A DNA stretch of 64,000 bases, taken from the NCBI RefSeq assembly GCF_001654845.1, contig NZ_LXES01000042.1:1-64000 (forward strand). Reading direction: 5' to 3'. Source of the stretch: Enterobacter soli ATCC BAA-2102 (lineage in GTDB: Bacteria > Pseudomonadota > Gammaproteobacteria > Enterobacterales > Enterobacteriaceae). The notes under the pieces are model-generated. The model made no database searches, had not been told where the DNA came from, and saw nothing but the letters and a program-made list of their open reading frames with translations. Below, piece by piece: positions 1 to 8,587 of this stretch (its first letter is position 1; every line of letters starts with the position of its first letter). Both the position numbers and the translations under genes were made by a program.

Positions 1-21
1 AGTTCATAAAAGGAATGCAAA

Positions 22-555
22 ATGAAAATACGACATTACCTCGTGGTTCTGGGTGCCCTGCTGCTGGCGGGCTGTAGCCAGCCGACGGCGAACGCTGAAA
101 CCCGAAGTGGCGGTGGTGGGGTTATTGTCGCCATCAACCACACCAAATGGGCAATCAATCATTTCAGCGTCGACGGTCAGTCGGGGATTGATATTATCGG
201 GCCGTATCAGGGCGGTGGTGGTGGCTGCTGCTACGGTGTGCCGGCGAAATGGCGACCGGGTATGACGGTCAAAATCGACTGGGAAACGGGAGTCGGAGAT
301 ATGGATGGTTTCCCAGGTTTTGGTGACGATGCCAAGTATCTGGCCTGGGAAAAAAAAATGAAGGCCCAGAATAAGCAGCACAGCGCGGTGGTACCGGTGC
401 CGGACTATACGGGGCAAAAAACCTGCGGGATCACGGTGCACTTTATGCCATGTGATGAGGTGAAGGTGACCACCAGCTGTGTGAGCCCCGGCCGGCCGGG
501 TTATCCAATCAATGAACCGCTGCAGATGCCGGAGCCAAAAGTATGTCCGAAATAA
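22..555 (+). CDS. DUF3304 lipoprotein, candidate T6SS immunity protein (copy 1)
   Basis: 177-residue lipoprotein. The N-terminus has a short signal peptide ending in the lipobox LLAGC-S; Ser at +2 favours the outer membrane. The body matches the DUF3304 pattern (FSVDGQ, then a Gly-rich GGGGGCCYG stretch, then PAKWRPGMTVK). An AAAGGA ribosome site sits just before the ATG. The gene is a near-duplicate of the one at 789-1319, and its 3' end overlaps by 13 bp a truncated copy of the effector start, exactly as the intact pair does. A periplasm-facing lipoprotein next to a phospholipase effector fits an immunity role, but that is inference from context. Because its own effector copy is broken, this would be an orphan immunity gene. 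Confidence 0.8.
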   Translation: MKIRHYLVVLGALLLAGCSQPTANAETRSGGGGVIVAINHTKWAINHFSVDGQSGIDIIGPYQGGGGGCCYGVPAKWRPGMTVKIDWETGVGDMDGFPGFGDDAKYLAWEKKMKAQNKQHSAVVPVPDYTGQKTCGITVHFMPCDEVKVTTSCVSPGRPGYPINEPLQMPEPKVCPK

Positions 556-692
556 TCACCGATCTGGCGTGGTTCCCGCCAGCGTTTCCGGCTCAGGGGC
601 GTTTACCCACTCAGGCTGCGCTGGCTGGCGCAAACTGCGCACAGCAGGACAGCCACGAGCTGGCCTACCGGCAGGCGCTAATCACCGTTTGA
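543..692 (+). pseudogene. truncated 5' copy of the Tle1-like effector gene
   Basis: A 49-codon reading frame begins MSEIITDLAWFPPAFPAQGR and is nearly identical to the first ~45 residues of the intact effector at 1307-3754. Similarity ends after the codons for AYRQ, and a TGA follows a few codons later. It overlaps the upstream DUF3304 gene in the same way as the intact copy. It is best explained as debris of a tandem duplication of the immunity gene plus the effector 5' end. It has no catalytic domain, so effector function is not expected. Confidence 0.85.
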
Positions 693-711
693 CGTTTTTT
701 CCTTCCAGTAA

Positions 712-749
712 TGCTTAGCCATGCCATCCCGGAAAGTCATGGCTAAGCA
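712..749. repeat. 12-bp perfect inverted repeat at the duplication junction
   Basis: TGCTTAGCCATG at 712-723 and its exact reverse complement at 738-749, with a 14-nt loop. It lies between the truncated effector copy and the second DUF3304 gene. There is no U-tract after it, so it is not a standard terminator. It could attenuate read-through or mark the duplication junction. Confidence 0.6.
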
Positions 750-788
750 AGGCGGACGTAACCTGTTAATTCATGAAAGGAATGCAAA

Positions 789-1319
789 ATGAAAATACGA
801 CATTACCTCGTGGCACTGGGGGCCCTGCTGCTGGCGGGCTGTAGCCAGCCGACGGCGAACGCGGAAAGCCGGGGTGGTGGGGGAACCATAGAGGCAATCA
901 ACCACACCAAATGGGCAATCAACCATTTCAGCGTCGACGGTCAGTCGGGGATTGATGCTATTGGTCCCTGGCAGGGCGGCGGCGGCGGCTGCTGCTATGG
1001 CGTGCCGGCGAAATGGCGGCCCGGAATGACGGTGAGGGTGGACTGGGAAAGTGGCGAAGCATCAACAAAAGGGTTTCCAGGATTCGCTGATTCAAAAAAA
1101 TACAGAGAATGGCGAGATAAAATTAAGGCTCAGAATAAGCAGCACAGCGCGGTGGTACCGGTGCCGGACTATACAGGGCAGGAAATCTGCGGGATCACGG
1201 TGCATTTTCTGCCCTGTGATGAGGTGAAAGTGACGACCAGTTGTGCCAACTATGGCCATCCTGAACACCCGATTAAAGAGCCTCTCAAGATGCCGGAGCC
1301 AAAAGTATGTCCGAAATAA
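789..1319 (+). CDS. DUF3304 lipoprotein, candidate immunity protein of the adjacent Tle effector (copy 2)
   Basis: 176-residue lipoprotein with the same signal peptide and LLAGC-S lipobox as copy 1. The two proteins are almost identical for about 85 residues, then differ in a patch at about residues 92-118 and again near the C-terminus. The stop codon overlaps the start of the full-length effector by 13 bp, so the two genes are probably translationally coupled. Genetic pairing with a phospholipase effector that acts on envelope lipids supports an outer-membrane, periplasm-facing immunity role. This is inferred from context and family placement. Confidence 0.82.
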   Translation: MKIRHYLVALGALLLAGCSQPTANAESRGGGGTIEAINHTKWAINHFSVDGQSGIDAIGPWQGGGGGCCYGVPAKWRPGMTVRVDWESGEASTKGFPGFADSKKYREWRDKIKAQNKQHSAVVPVPDYTGQEICGITVHFLPCDEVKVTTSCANYGHPEHPIKEPLKMPEPKVCPK

Positions 1320-3754
1320 TCACCGATCTGGCATGGTTCCCGCCGGCATTTCCGGCTCAGGGGCGTTTACCCACCCAGGCTGCGCTGGCTGGCGCAAACT
1401 GCGCGCAGCAGGACAGCCACGAGCTTGCCTACAGGCAGGAGCTGTGCCTGGCCGCCGGGCGACGCGTGGAGCCTCCCTGCTGTAAAACTTTGCATATCAG
1501 CCTGTTTTTTGACGGTACCGGTAATAACCTCAATCACGACTTATATATTGCCGACCCGAAGCACCCCACCAATATTGCCCGTCTGTTTCGCGCCACCATC
1601 GGGCAGGGAGCAGCCGGGGGAGTCACTAAAGGTGAAGGATTGCTGGATGCGGATGGTAGCGGTGAAGATAAGTACTACAAATATTATATTCCCGGAGTCG
1701 GGACGCCTTTTCCCGAGGTGAACGATCTGGATTTCAGCATGATGGGGCTGGCGGCAGCAACCCACGGGGAGGACAGAATCAACTGGGGCCTGCTGCGGAT
1801 TATCGATGCCCTGAAGCGGACGACAACTAAGAAGAGTCTGTCGAACAGTGCGAGCTGGACGGCGGTGGACAAAATGGCGACCTCTATGGCGTCTTTTGGG
1901 CTGACCGGCAGCGCTAACCGTTTTGAAACCTTCCAGAGCCTGCTAAAGGATATGGCACCAGACCTGCAAAAGGCCCTGGTACCTGTCGATCCCGGAAAGT
2001 CGAAGCTGTTGGGGATTAAACTGTACGTGTACGGCTTTTCGCGCGGGGCAGCGGCGGCGCGGGCCTTTGTCCGCTGGCTCAGCGAACTGTTACCAAAGCC
2101 TGAAGAGGGAAAGGACAAGCCCGAGCAGTGTCTGGCGGTAGGGGGGCTGAAAATTCCGCTCAGCGTGGAGTTTCTTGGCCTGCTGGATACGGTGGCCTCG
2201 GTGGGGGTAGCGCATATCGCCCCGGTGGCTGAAGGGCATATGGGCTGGGCGGACGGGACCCAGGAGCTGCCGGCAGAGAAGATCTACGGCGGGTTGATTA
2301 AAAAGTGCGTCCATCTGGTCTCTTCCCACGAGCAACGGCTGTGCTTCCCGCTGGATTCGATCCGCCGTCCGGATGGTAAGTATCCGGCGAACAGCGAGGA
2401 GGTAGTTTATCCAGGTATGCACTCGGACCTTGGGGGAGGGTACCCGCCAGGGGATCAGGGAAAGGCAAATGGGTCTGATGATGGTCTTTTATTATCTCAG
2501 ATAGTCCTTAATGATTTATTCAGTGCTGCTTTTTCCAAAGGTGCTCCATTCAAGGTACCTGAAGAATGCTTACCTTCAGATTTAAAAAAAGATAATTGGA
2601 GAAGAATGTCTCCAGATCTTTTAGATGAATTTTTTACAGACTCAATACTCATAAATCGTTTTAATGCCTGGCGCGAAATAACCCTCGGTCAGACAGCTCT
2701 AGATAAACCCATCCCCCCCGAACAAGCCGCAAAATACGATCCGCCGCGAGCGCCGGTAAGCCTGGAGAAAGCCCTTGAAAATCAACTGGGCTGGATCACC
2801 GCGTGGCGTATCAACCGCTATGCCGGGGGAACCTACAAGACCCAGCGCTTCTATGTCGATTCGGCGGCAAACGGGCTGGATAAAGACAGCGATCCACTGG
2901 TCAGAAAGCAGTCTGAGGAAGACAGGAAAGAAGCACAGAAAAAGGTTGATGATACTCGGCGGGACATGAAAGCCGCGCATACTGCGGAAGAGGGATTCCT
3001 GATGCTCCCGCCGGGCCCGAAGGATTTCGACGCCGCGCTGGGGCAAACCCAGCTGCGCCAGGCCGCCGAGGAGTTCAGGGAAGATTACAGCGGCCTCTCC
3101 CGGTCGGGTACCGGTAACTGGCTGTTTACTGCTGTTGATTCAATGAGTAACGCCATCTTCCTGCTGAATAACGACAATGAGTACGGCGAGTGGCTGAAAA
3201 TAAAAACCGCCGGAGACGATCGCAAAGAAGTGCTTTTCCCGGCGGCCGGCGAAGCGAGTAACGCCACGCAGCCTTCCGGGCTGGTGCGGGCGCTGTTTGA
3301 CGATCAGGTCCATGACTCCCGTGCGTGGTTTATGCACAACGCCTTCGGCTCCCGCGAACCCTGGGGCAGCTATTTCCTCTACCGGATGATCTATTTCGGC
3401 AACTGCAGCAGTAAGCCAATGACGCCGTTGATGATTGCCGGGGCGGTGGTGGGGGTCGCGACCCTTGCCGCAGGCGCGGCCGTTATCATCAAACAGAAAA
3501 GCGCGAAGGGCAAACTCGCGGGGCTTGCCGGTACCGTGGGGGCCGTTTATTTCGAAACACAGGCCATCGATCTGCTTTCCGGCAAACCGCTGCCGATGCT
3601 GCCTGATGCCGCACAGCTGCAGGCGCCAACGATGGAGCCAGGCACGGTGGTTGCACAGCAAACGCAGGTCATCAGCGAGCAGAGGCTGGCGCTGGCAAAA
3701 TCGATAATTGAGTCCAACTGGGCGGAAAATCTTAAGGCGACCGTAACGGCCTGA
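1307..3754 (+). CDS. Tle1-like T6SS phospholipase effector (DUF2235)
   Basis: 815-residue alpha/beta-hydrolase of the DUF2235/Tle1 group, predicted to hydrolyse membrane phospholipids in target cells. The hydrolase signature LFFDGTGNN is at about residue 66. The expected Ser-Asp-His triad is visible: Ser245 in GFSRG, Asp294 in FLGLLDTV, and His372 in GMHSDLGGGY. A hydrophobic, Ala/Gly-rich segment near residues 708-728 (about 3426-3490) could be membrane-inserting. The start overlaps the DUF3304 gene by 13 bp and a PAAR gene follows 18 bp downstream, a typical effector-immunity-tip module. Codons at about 2460-2670 are markedly AT-richer than the rest, suggesting an internal recombination patch. 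Confidence 0.88.
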   Translation: MSEIITDLAWFPPAFPAQGRLPTQAALAGANCAQQDSHELAYRQELCLAAGRRVEPPCCKTLHISLFFDGTGNNLNHDLYIADPKHPTNIARLFRATIGQGAAGGVTKGEGLLDADGSGEDKYYKYYIPGVGTPFPEVNDLDFSMMGLAAATHGEDRINWGLLRIIDALKRTTTKKSLSNSASWTAVDKMATSMASFGLTGSANRFETFQSLLKDMAPDLQKALVPVDPGKSKLLGIKLYVYGFSRGAAAARAFVRWLSELLPKPEEGKDKPEQCLAVGGLKIPLSVEFLGLLDTVASVGVAHIAPVAEGHMGWADGTQELPAEKIYGGLIKKCVHLVSSHEQRLCFPLDSIRRPDGKYPANSEEVVYPGMHSDLGGGYPPGDQGKANGSDDGLLLSQIVLNDLFSAAFSKGAPFKVPEECLPSDLKKDNWRRMSPDLLDEFFTDSILINRFNAWREITLGQTALDKPIPPEQAAKYDPPRAPVSLEKALENQLGWITAWRINRYAGGTYKTQRFYVDSAANGLDKDSDPLVRKQSEEDRKEAQKKVDDTRRDMKAAHTAEEGFLMLPPGPKDFDAALGQTQLRQAAEEFREDYSGLSRSGTGNWLFTAVDSMSNAIFLLNNDNEYGEWLKIKTAGDDRKEVLFPAAGEASNATQPSGLVRALFDDQVHDSRAWFMHNAFGSREPWGSYFLYRMIYFGNCSSKPMTPLMIAGAVVGVATLAAGAAVIIKQKSAKGKLAGLAGTVGAVYFETQAIDLLSGKPLPMLPDAAQLQAPTMEPGTVVAQQTQVISEQRLALAKSIIESNWAENLKATVTA

Positions 3755-3772
3755 TTCAGGGAGGGATGAAGG

Positions 3773-4030
3773 ATGAAAGCAGTGATACGCGAGGGCGATA
3801 CCCTGCGGGAGTACGGCGGGAAAGTGCTGGGCGGGCATTATCTTTGCTTCGGGAAAGGGATTGCCTGCAAAGGCGATGCGGTGAAGTGCAATAAACATGG
3901 CATGACGGTCATCAGCGAAGGCAGTTCGTTATCGGAAGTGGACGGACAGCCAGTGGCGCTGCACGGCCACCGTTGTGCCTGTGGCTGCACGCTGGTGAGT
4001 TCCTTTCCCGATTGCGGCATTGAGCTGTGA
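3773..4030 (+). CDS. PAAR-domain T6SS spike-tip protein
   Basis: 85-residue stand-alone PAAR-type protein. It shows the family layout: an N-terminal RxGD segment (IREGDTL), a central VISEGSS strand turn, then the His/Cys-rich C-terminal metal site (HGHRCACGCTLVSSFPDC). PAAR proteins cap the VgrG trimer and often carry the effector encoded next to them, here the upstream Tle1-like lipase. It overlaps the next gene by 4 bp (GTGA), so the module is co-transcribed with the structural genes that follow. Confidence 0.85.
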   Translation: MKAVIREGDTLREYGGKVLGGHYLCFGKGIACKGDAVKCNKHGMTVISEGSSLSEVDGQPVALHGHRCACGCTLVSSFPDCGIEL

Positions 4031-5166
4031 GGCCGTTACCGGAGTATCCACCCTACCGGGTTGCGCGTCCTCCTGATGGCAAACGATGGCTGTCAGCGGG
4101 TGCGCTGATGGTGTTGTTGTGTGGGGGCGGCGGCGCGCTGCTTCATCCTGCCGGGAGCGGTGCCGGGCTGGTGATAAAAGGAATGGCTGGCGCGGTAGTT
4201 CTGATGGGCGTGCTCTGGTTACTACGCCTGCTGTATTACCGGGCTTCGGCCCATAACGCCCGGTATTATGAACAACTGGTTGAACAGCGGCAGCAGGCCT
4301 GGTGGCAGCAGCATCAACACCGCTTCGCGCTTAGTGAAATGGTACTGCTGGGACCGGCCGGAACCGATACGCCACACTGGCTGCGGCTGCTAAAGCGGGA
4401 GCATCGGGTTCCTGAGATAAAAAATGAGTCGAGCGGGAAAGCGCTGCGTATCGGTCGAACGCTGGTCGATACGGTGGCTGAACGCGAGGCTTTGCTGGCA
4501 AAAATGCTGGTGCTGCAATGGCAGACGCAACGCGCAGATGCCTCTCTCCCACACTTATGGCGCTGCTACTGGCAGGGTTCTCTGGATGCCTGGCGTGCAT
4601 TCTGTACCCAAATGCAGGTTTCATTTCCGGGCGTAGCACTTCCTGAAAAACCGGAGACATGGCAAGGCGAAGAGACGCTGTCTGCACTTGCCGCAACGGC
4701 GCAAACGTTGCCTGAAACAGAGGCCATTCTGGTCGCCGGGTGTCATTCGATAGCGGCCTCGTTTGATTCTGCGCAGCCTGCCGGTGAGTCTGCTGCACTG
4801 TGTCTGGTCGCGCGGAAAGGGCTGGTCAGCCTCACCCGGGGAGAGGTTTACGATATCGCCGGGAAAGAGGTTTTAACCGCAGTCTGCGAGCGAGCGGAAC
4901 AGCAAAGCGAACTCGAAAAGCCGCCTGACGCCTGTCTGTTGTTTTCACAGCCAGCGCTGCCCGCCCTGGCGCAAAGTGGCTGGAATGTGACCCATCACGT
5001 TCAGGACCTCAACTGGGGGAACCCCGGCGATATGGAAATGCTCATCGTGCTGGTTCTGGCGGCCCTTTACGCAAAAAATTATCAAGAACCCTGCGGCTGG
5101 ATAGCCAAAGATCCTCTACACACTCTCGCACTTGGAATTATTAAACCTTATGGTGAAGGAAAATAA
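4027..5166 (+). CDS. unknown inner-membrane protein of the T6SS cluster
   Basis: 379-residue protein starting at GTG within the stop of the PAAR gene (GTGA overlap). The N-terminal ~65 residues contain two hydrophobic segments, about residues 25-42 and 50-67, then a Gln/Trp-rich helix and a long soluble domain. I do not recognise a family or catalytic motif. It sits directly upstream of, and overlaps, tssM, so it is probably an accessory envelope protein of this secretion system or a helper of the preceding effector module. Function is unassigned. Confidence 0.7.
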   Translation: MRPLPEYPPYRVARPPDGKRWLSAGALMVLLCGGGGALLHPAGSGAGLVIKGMAGAVVLMGVLWLLRLLYYRASAHNARYYEQLVEQRQQAWWQQHQHRFALSEMVLLGPAGTDTPHWLRLLKREHRVPEIKNESSGKALRIGRTLVDTVAEREALLAKMLVLQWQTQRADASLPHLWRCYWQGSLDAWRAFCTQMQVSFPGVALPEKPETWQGEETLSALAATAQTLPETEAILVAGCHSIAASFDSAQPAGESAALCLVARKGLVSLTRGEVYDIAGKEVLTAVCERAEQQSELEKPPDACLLFSQPALPALAQSGWNVTHHVQDLNWGNPGDMEMLIVLVLAALYAKNYQEPCGWIAKDPLHTLALGIIKPYGEGK

Positions 5167-8100
5167 ACCCGCTGAATTTTCTGTGCTTGCCACGGCGGTG
5201 TTGTTTGTTGCTACTGTCACGCTGCTTGTGCTGGCAGGTGGGTTGCTGTGGTGGTATTGGGGGGAGGATCTCTCCACAGAATGGGACGTGATACGTCGAA
5301 TCATGACGGCCTGTTTTGTTGTCTGGGGAGTGTCGCTCTGCTTACTGGTGCTGGGGTTTATCGCTTTTCATTTAATGATTCGGGATAAAGTGATTGGGGA
5401 GGCTTCTTCCAGACCGGTCAAAAAGAAAAGGACGCACCCGCTGCCGCTCAAGGCGGACATCAGCAGCCATCTCCGTCGCCGCTATAACCTCTTCTGGCGA
5501 CGTAAAGTCCGTCTGCTGTTAGTTACAGGCGATGAGAACGCCATCGCTCAGTTGGTGCCCAACCTACAAGCCCGTCAGTGGCTGGAAGGAAACCGCACGG
5601 TCTTGATTTATGGCGGCAGCCTGACCGCTGAACCCGACGAAAAAAAATATACCGCCCTGCGCAAGCTGCGACGTGGTCGTCCTCTGGACGGCATCGTGCG
5701 CGTAATAGGCGAGGGACAGAGTATTACGCCGCAGATGAGTGATAGCGATCTGCGCGGCCTGGAAAAAATCAGCGAGCTGCTGCGCTATTCCGTCCCGGTT
5801 TATTTGTGGCAGCTGTGCGACAGCGACTGGCCGCAGGCAAAACGTACTGAACAGACGGTGGGGGCTACTTTCCCGCTGCGTGCTAAGCCTGACGATATTA
5901 CTCGCCAGCTTGAAATTATGCTGCCGACCCTGCGGATGCAGGGGGTGAGTCAGGTCGCAGAGAACAACAGCCACGACTTCCTGCTGCGTCTGAGTCAGCA
6001 CCTGAAAGACGGCGGCATCGCCCGCTGGGCTCAGCAACTTCTGCCATGGCTTTCTGTTTCCCAACAGCGCGTTCCGCTGCGCGGCCTGATGTTCAGTTTG
6101 CCGGAGAATAAACCTGCTGATACGTCAGGGGGAACAGCCAGCGCTGAGAAATATGTTCCGGAATCTCAGCGCCATTCCCTGACTCTGCCGGTGGCCTGGC
6201 AGGGGGTGGTTGACGACTGCACCCGCGTACGTGGTCATCGTGTCGGTATGGCCTGGGAACAGATGCTGGCTTGGGGGCTAATGGGGGCGATCGGCATCTG
6301 GGGCGCGGGCATGCTGCTTTCCTTTATCCTGAACTACAGCCAGATTTCCTTTGTGGCAAGTAAAGCGCATGATTTAGTGGATCATGCTTCGGTCTCCGAT
6401 TACCAGCTGACGGCGCTGCACGATCTGCGAAACGACGCCGGTCGCTTGCAAAACCATATTCAGAAGGGCACCCCCTGGTATCAACGTTTTGGGCTTGATC
6501 ATAATAAGCAACTGCTCGACGCGATGCTGCCGTGGTACGGCGTGGCAAACAATCGCCTGATCCGCGATCCGGCTAATGCTGCACTGACTCAAAAACTCCA
6601 TGCGCTGGCTAATTCAGAACCAAACAGCGATCGGCGTGCTCAGCTTGCGAAGCCCGGCTATGGACAGCTGAAGGCCTGGTTGATGATGGCCCGCCCGGAT
6701 AAAGTCGACGGCGCGTTTTACGCTCAAACCCTGAAAACCGTACAGCCGACGCGCATGGCCATCTCAACTGGCCTGTGGCAGAGCCTGTCGCCGGATTTAT
6801 GGGCGTTCTATATCTCAGAATTACCAAAACAGCCGCAGTGGAAAATTACGCCTGACGCGCAACTGGTCAGCCAGAGTCGTCAGGTGCTGTTGCAGCAGAT
6901 AGGCCGCCGAAACGCGGAAAGCACGCTGTATGAAAACATGCTTAAATCGGTGCGCCGTAACTTTGCCGATGTATCACTAGAGGACATGACCAGCGGTACT
7001 GACGCCCGCCGCCTGTTCACCACTGATGAAGTGGTTCCGGGGATGTTCACCCGTCAGGCCTGGGAAGGCGGCATTCAGCAGGCTATCGAAAAGGCTGCAA
7101 ACTCCCGCCGCGATGAAATTGACTGGGTGCTGAGCGATAGCCGCAAAGCCATTTCTGCCGATCTCTCGCCGGACGCATTGAAAGCCCGCCTCACCCAGCG
7201 CTATTTCATCGATTTTGCCGGAAGCTGGCTGAACGTCCTCAACAGCCTGCAGTGGAACCCGGTGCAGAATATTGCGGACGTGACCGACCAGCTGACGCTG
7301 ATGAGCGACGTGCGCCAGTCGCCGATGATTGCCCTGATGAACACCCTGGCGTGGCAGGGGCAGACCGGGCAGCAGACGGAAGGGCTGTCTGATTCGCTCA
7401 TCAAGTCGGCAAAAGATCTTATCGGCAACAAAGACAAGCCCGCTATCGATCAAACCGCCGCCGGGCCGCAGGGGCCGTTGGATGACACCTTCGGTCCGTT
7501 GCTGACGTTGATGGGTAAAAACAAAGCCAGCAGCGTTATGTCTGCGGATAGCTCGCTGAGTCTGCAAACCTACCTGACCCGCATCACCCGCGTGCGTTTA
7601 CGCCTGCAGCAGGTGGCAAGTGCTTCTGATCCACAGGAGATGATGCAGACCCTCGCCCAGACCGTGTTTCAGGGCAAGAGCGTCGATCTGACCGATACTC
7701 AGCAGTACGGCAGCCTGGTGGCGGCAAGCCTCGGTGAAGAGTGGAGCGGATTTGGCCGCACGATGTTCGTACAGCCGCTGACCCAGGCCTGGGAAACGGT
7801 TTTACAGCCCTCTGCGGCCAGCCTCAATGACCGCTGGAGTCGCTCGGTGGTGGCGAACTGGCGTACGGCCTTTGACGGCCGATTCCCGTTCGCGGCAGGC
7901 AAAAGCGATGCCTCTTTACCCATGTTGGCAGAGTTTATTCGTAAGGACAGCGGGCGCATCGACAGGTTCCTGACCACGGAGTTAAACGGCGTGTTGCACA
8001 AAGAGGGCAGCCAGTGGGTGCCGGATAGCGCCCACAGCCAGGGGCTGACGTTCAACCCAGCCTTCCTGCGGGCGGTTAACCAACTGAGTCAGCTGTCCGA

Positions 8101-8587
8101 CATCCTCTTCACCGACGGCAGCCAGGGGATTAGCTTCGAGCTACAAGCCCGCCCGGCAGCGCAGGTGGTGGAAACCCAACTGACGATTGACGGACAGCAG
8201 CTACATTATTTCAACCAGATGGCTGACTGGCAGTCCTTCCGCTGGCCGGGGGATACCTACAAGCCGGGCACCATGCTTACCTGGACTTCAACCAGTGCGG
8301 GCGCGCGCCTGTTCGGCGATTACAGCGGCACCTGGGGCTTTATTCGCTGGCTGGATCAGGGCAAGCGACAGCAGCTTGACCGCAGCCAGTGGATGATGAG
8401 CTTCACTGCCCCGGATGGTCGTACCCTGCAGTGGGTACTGCGTTCGCAGCTTGGAAACGGTCCGCTCGCGCTGCTGGATCTGCGCGGTTTTACGCTGCCG
8501 GATCAAATTTTCAGTGTCGACAGCGCGGCCACCGCTCAGGCGCTGATGGCTAATACGGAAAACAATGACATGGAGGGAGTCGAGTAA
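5150..8587 (+). CDS. tssM: T6SS membrane-complex protein TssM (IcmF family)
   Basis: About 1145 residues, the usual TssM size. Two N-terminal membrane segments (about residues 12-35 and 48-70) and a third near residue 380 (LMGAIGIWGAGMLL) frame a cytoplasmic domain, and a large periplasmic domain follows. TssM forms the trans-envelope core with TssJ and TssL. A TTG at 5132 is possible, but ATG 5150 gives a standard start just before the first membrane helix. Where many homologues have a Walker A P-loop (GxxGxGKT), this protein reads LLVTGDENAIAQLV, so the nucleotide-binding motif is missing. It overlaps the upstream gene by 17 bp, and its last base is the first base of the tssA ATG. Confidence 0.93.
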   Translation: MVKENKPAEFSVLATAVLFVATVTLLVLAGGLLWWYWGEDLSTEWDVIRRIMTACFVVWGVSLCLLVLGFIAFHLMIRDKVIGEASSRPVKKKRTHPLPLKADISSHLRRRYNLFWRRKVRLLLVTGDENAIAQLVPNLQARQWLEGNRTVLIYGGSLTAEPDEKKYTALRKLRRGRPLDGIVRVIGEGQSITPQMSDSDLRGLEKISELLRYSVPVYLWQLCDSDWPQAKRTEQTVGATFPLRAKPDDITRQLEIMLPTLRMQGVSQVAENNSHDFLLRLSQHLKDGGIARWAQQLLPWLSVSQQRVPLRGLMFSLPENKPADTSGGTASAEKYVPESQRHSLTLPVAWQGVVDDCTRVRGHRVGMAWEQMLAWGLMGAIGIWGAGMLLSFILNYSQISFVASKAHDLVDHASVSDYQLTALHDLRNDAGRLQNHIQKGTPWYQRFGLDHNKQLLDAMLPWYGVANNRLIRDPANAALTQKLHALANSEPNSDRRAQLAKPGYGQLKAWLMMARPDKVDGAFYAQTLKTVQPTRMAISTGLWQSLSPDLWAFYISELPKQPQWKITPDAQLVSQSRQVLLQQIGRRNAESTLYENMLKSVRRNFADVSLEDMTSGTDARRLFTTDEVVPGMFTRQAWEGGIQQAIEKAANSRRDEIDWVLSDSRKAISADLSPDALKARLTQRYFIDFAGSWLNVLNSLQWNPVQNIADVTDQLTLMSDVRQSPMIALMNTLAWQGQTGQQTEGLSDSLIKSAKDLIGNKDKPAIDQTAAGPQGPLDDTFGPLLTLMGKNKASSVMSADSSLSLQTYLTRITRVRLRLQQVASASDPQEMMQTLAQTVFQGKSVDLTDTQQYGSLVAASLGEEWSGFGRTMFVQPLTQAWETVLQPSAASLNDRWSRSVVANWRTAFDGRFPFAAGKSDASLPMLAEFIRKDSGRIDRFLTTELNGVLHKEGSQWVPDSAHSQGLTFNPAFLRAVNQLSQLSDILFTDGSQGISFELQARPAAQVVETQLTIDGQQLHYFNQMADWQSFRWPGDTYKPGTMLTWTSTSAGARLFGDYSGTWGFIRWLDQGKRQQLDRSQWMMSFTAPDGRTLQWVLRSQLGNGPLALLDLRGFTLPDQIFSVDSAATAQALMANTENNDMEGVE

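Noticed and set aside
512..718. 68-codon frame after the first DUF3304 gene, in a different frame from the effector remnant
   Set aside because: The adjacent frame at 543-692 matches the effector N-terminus; this one is its out-of-frame shadow.
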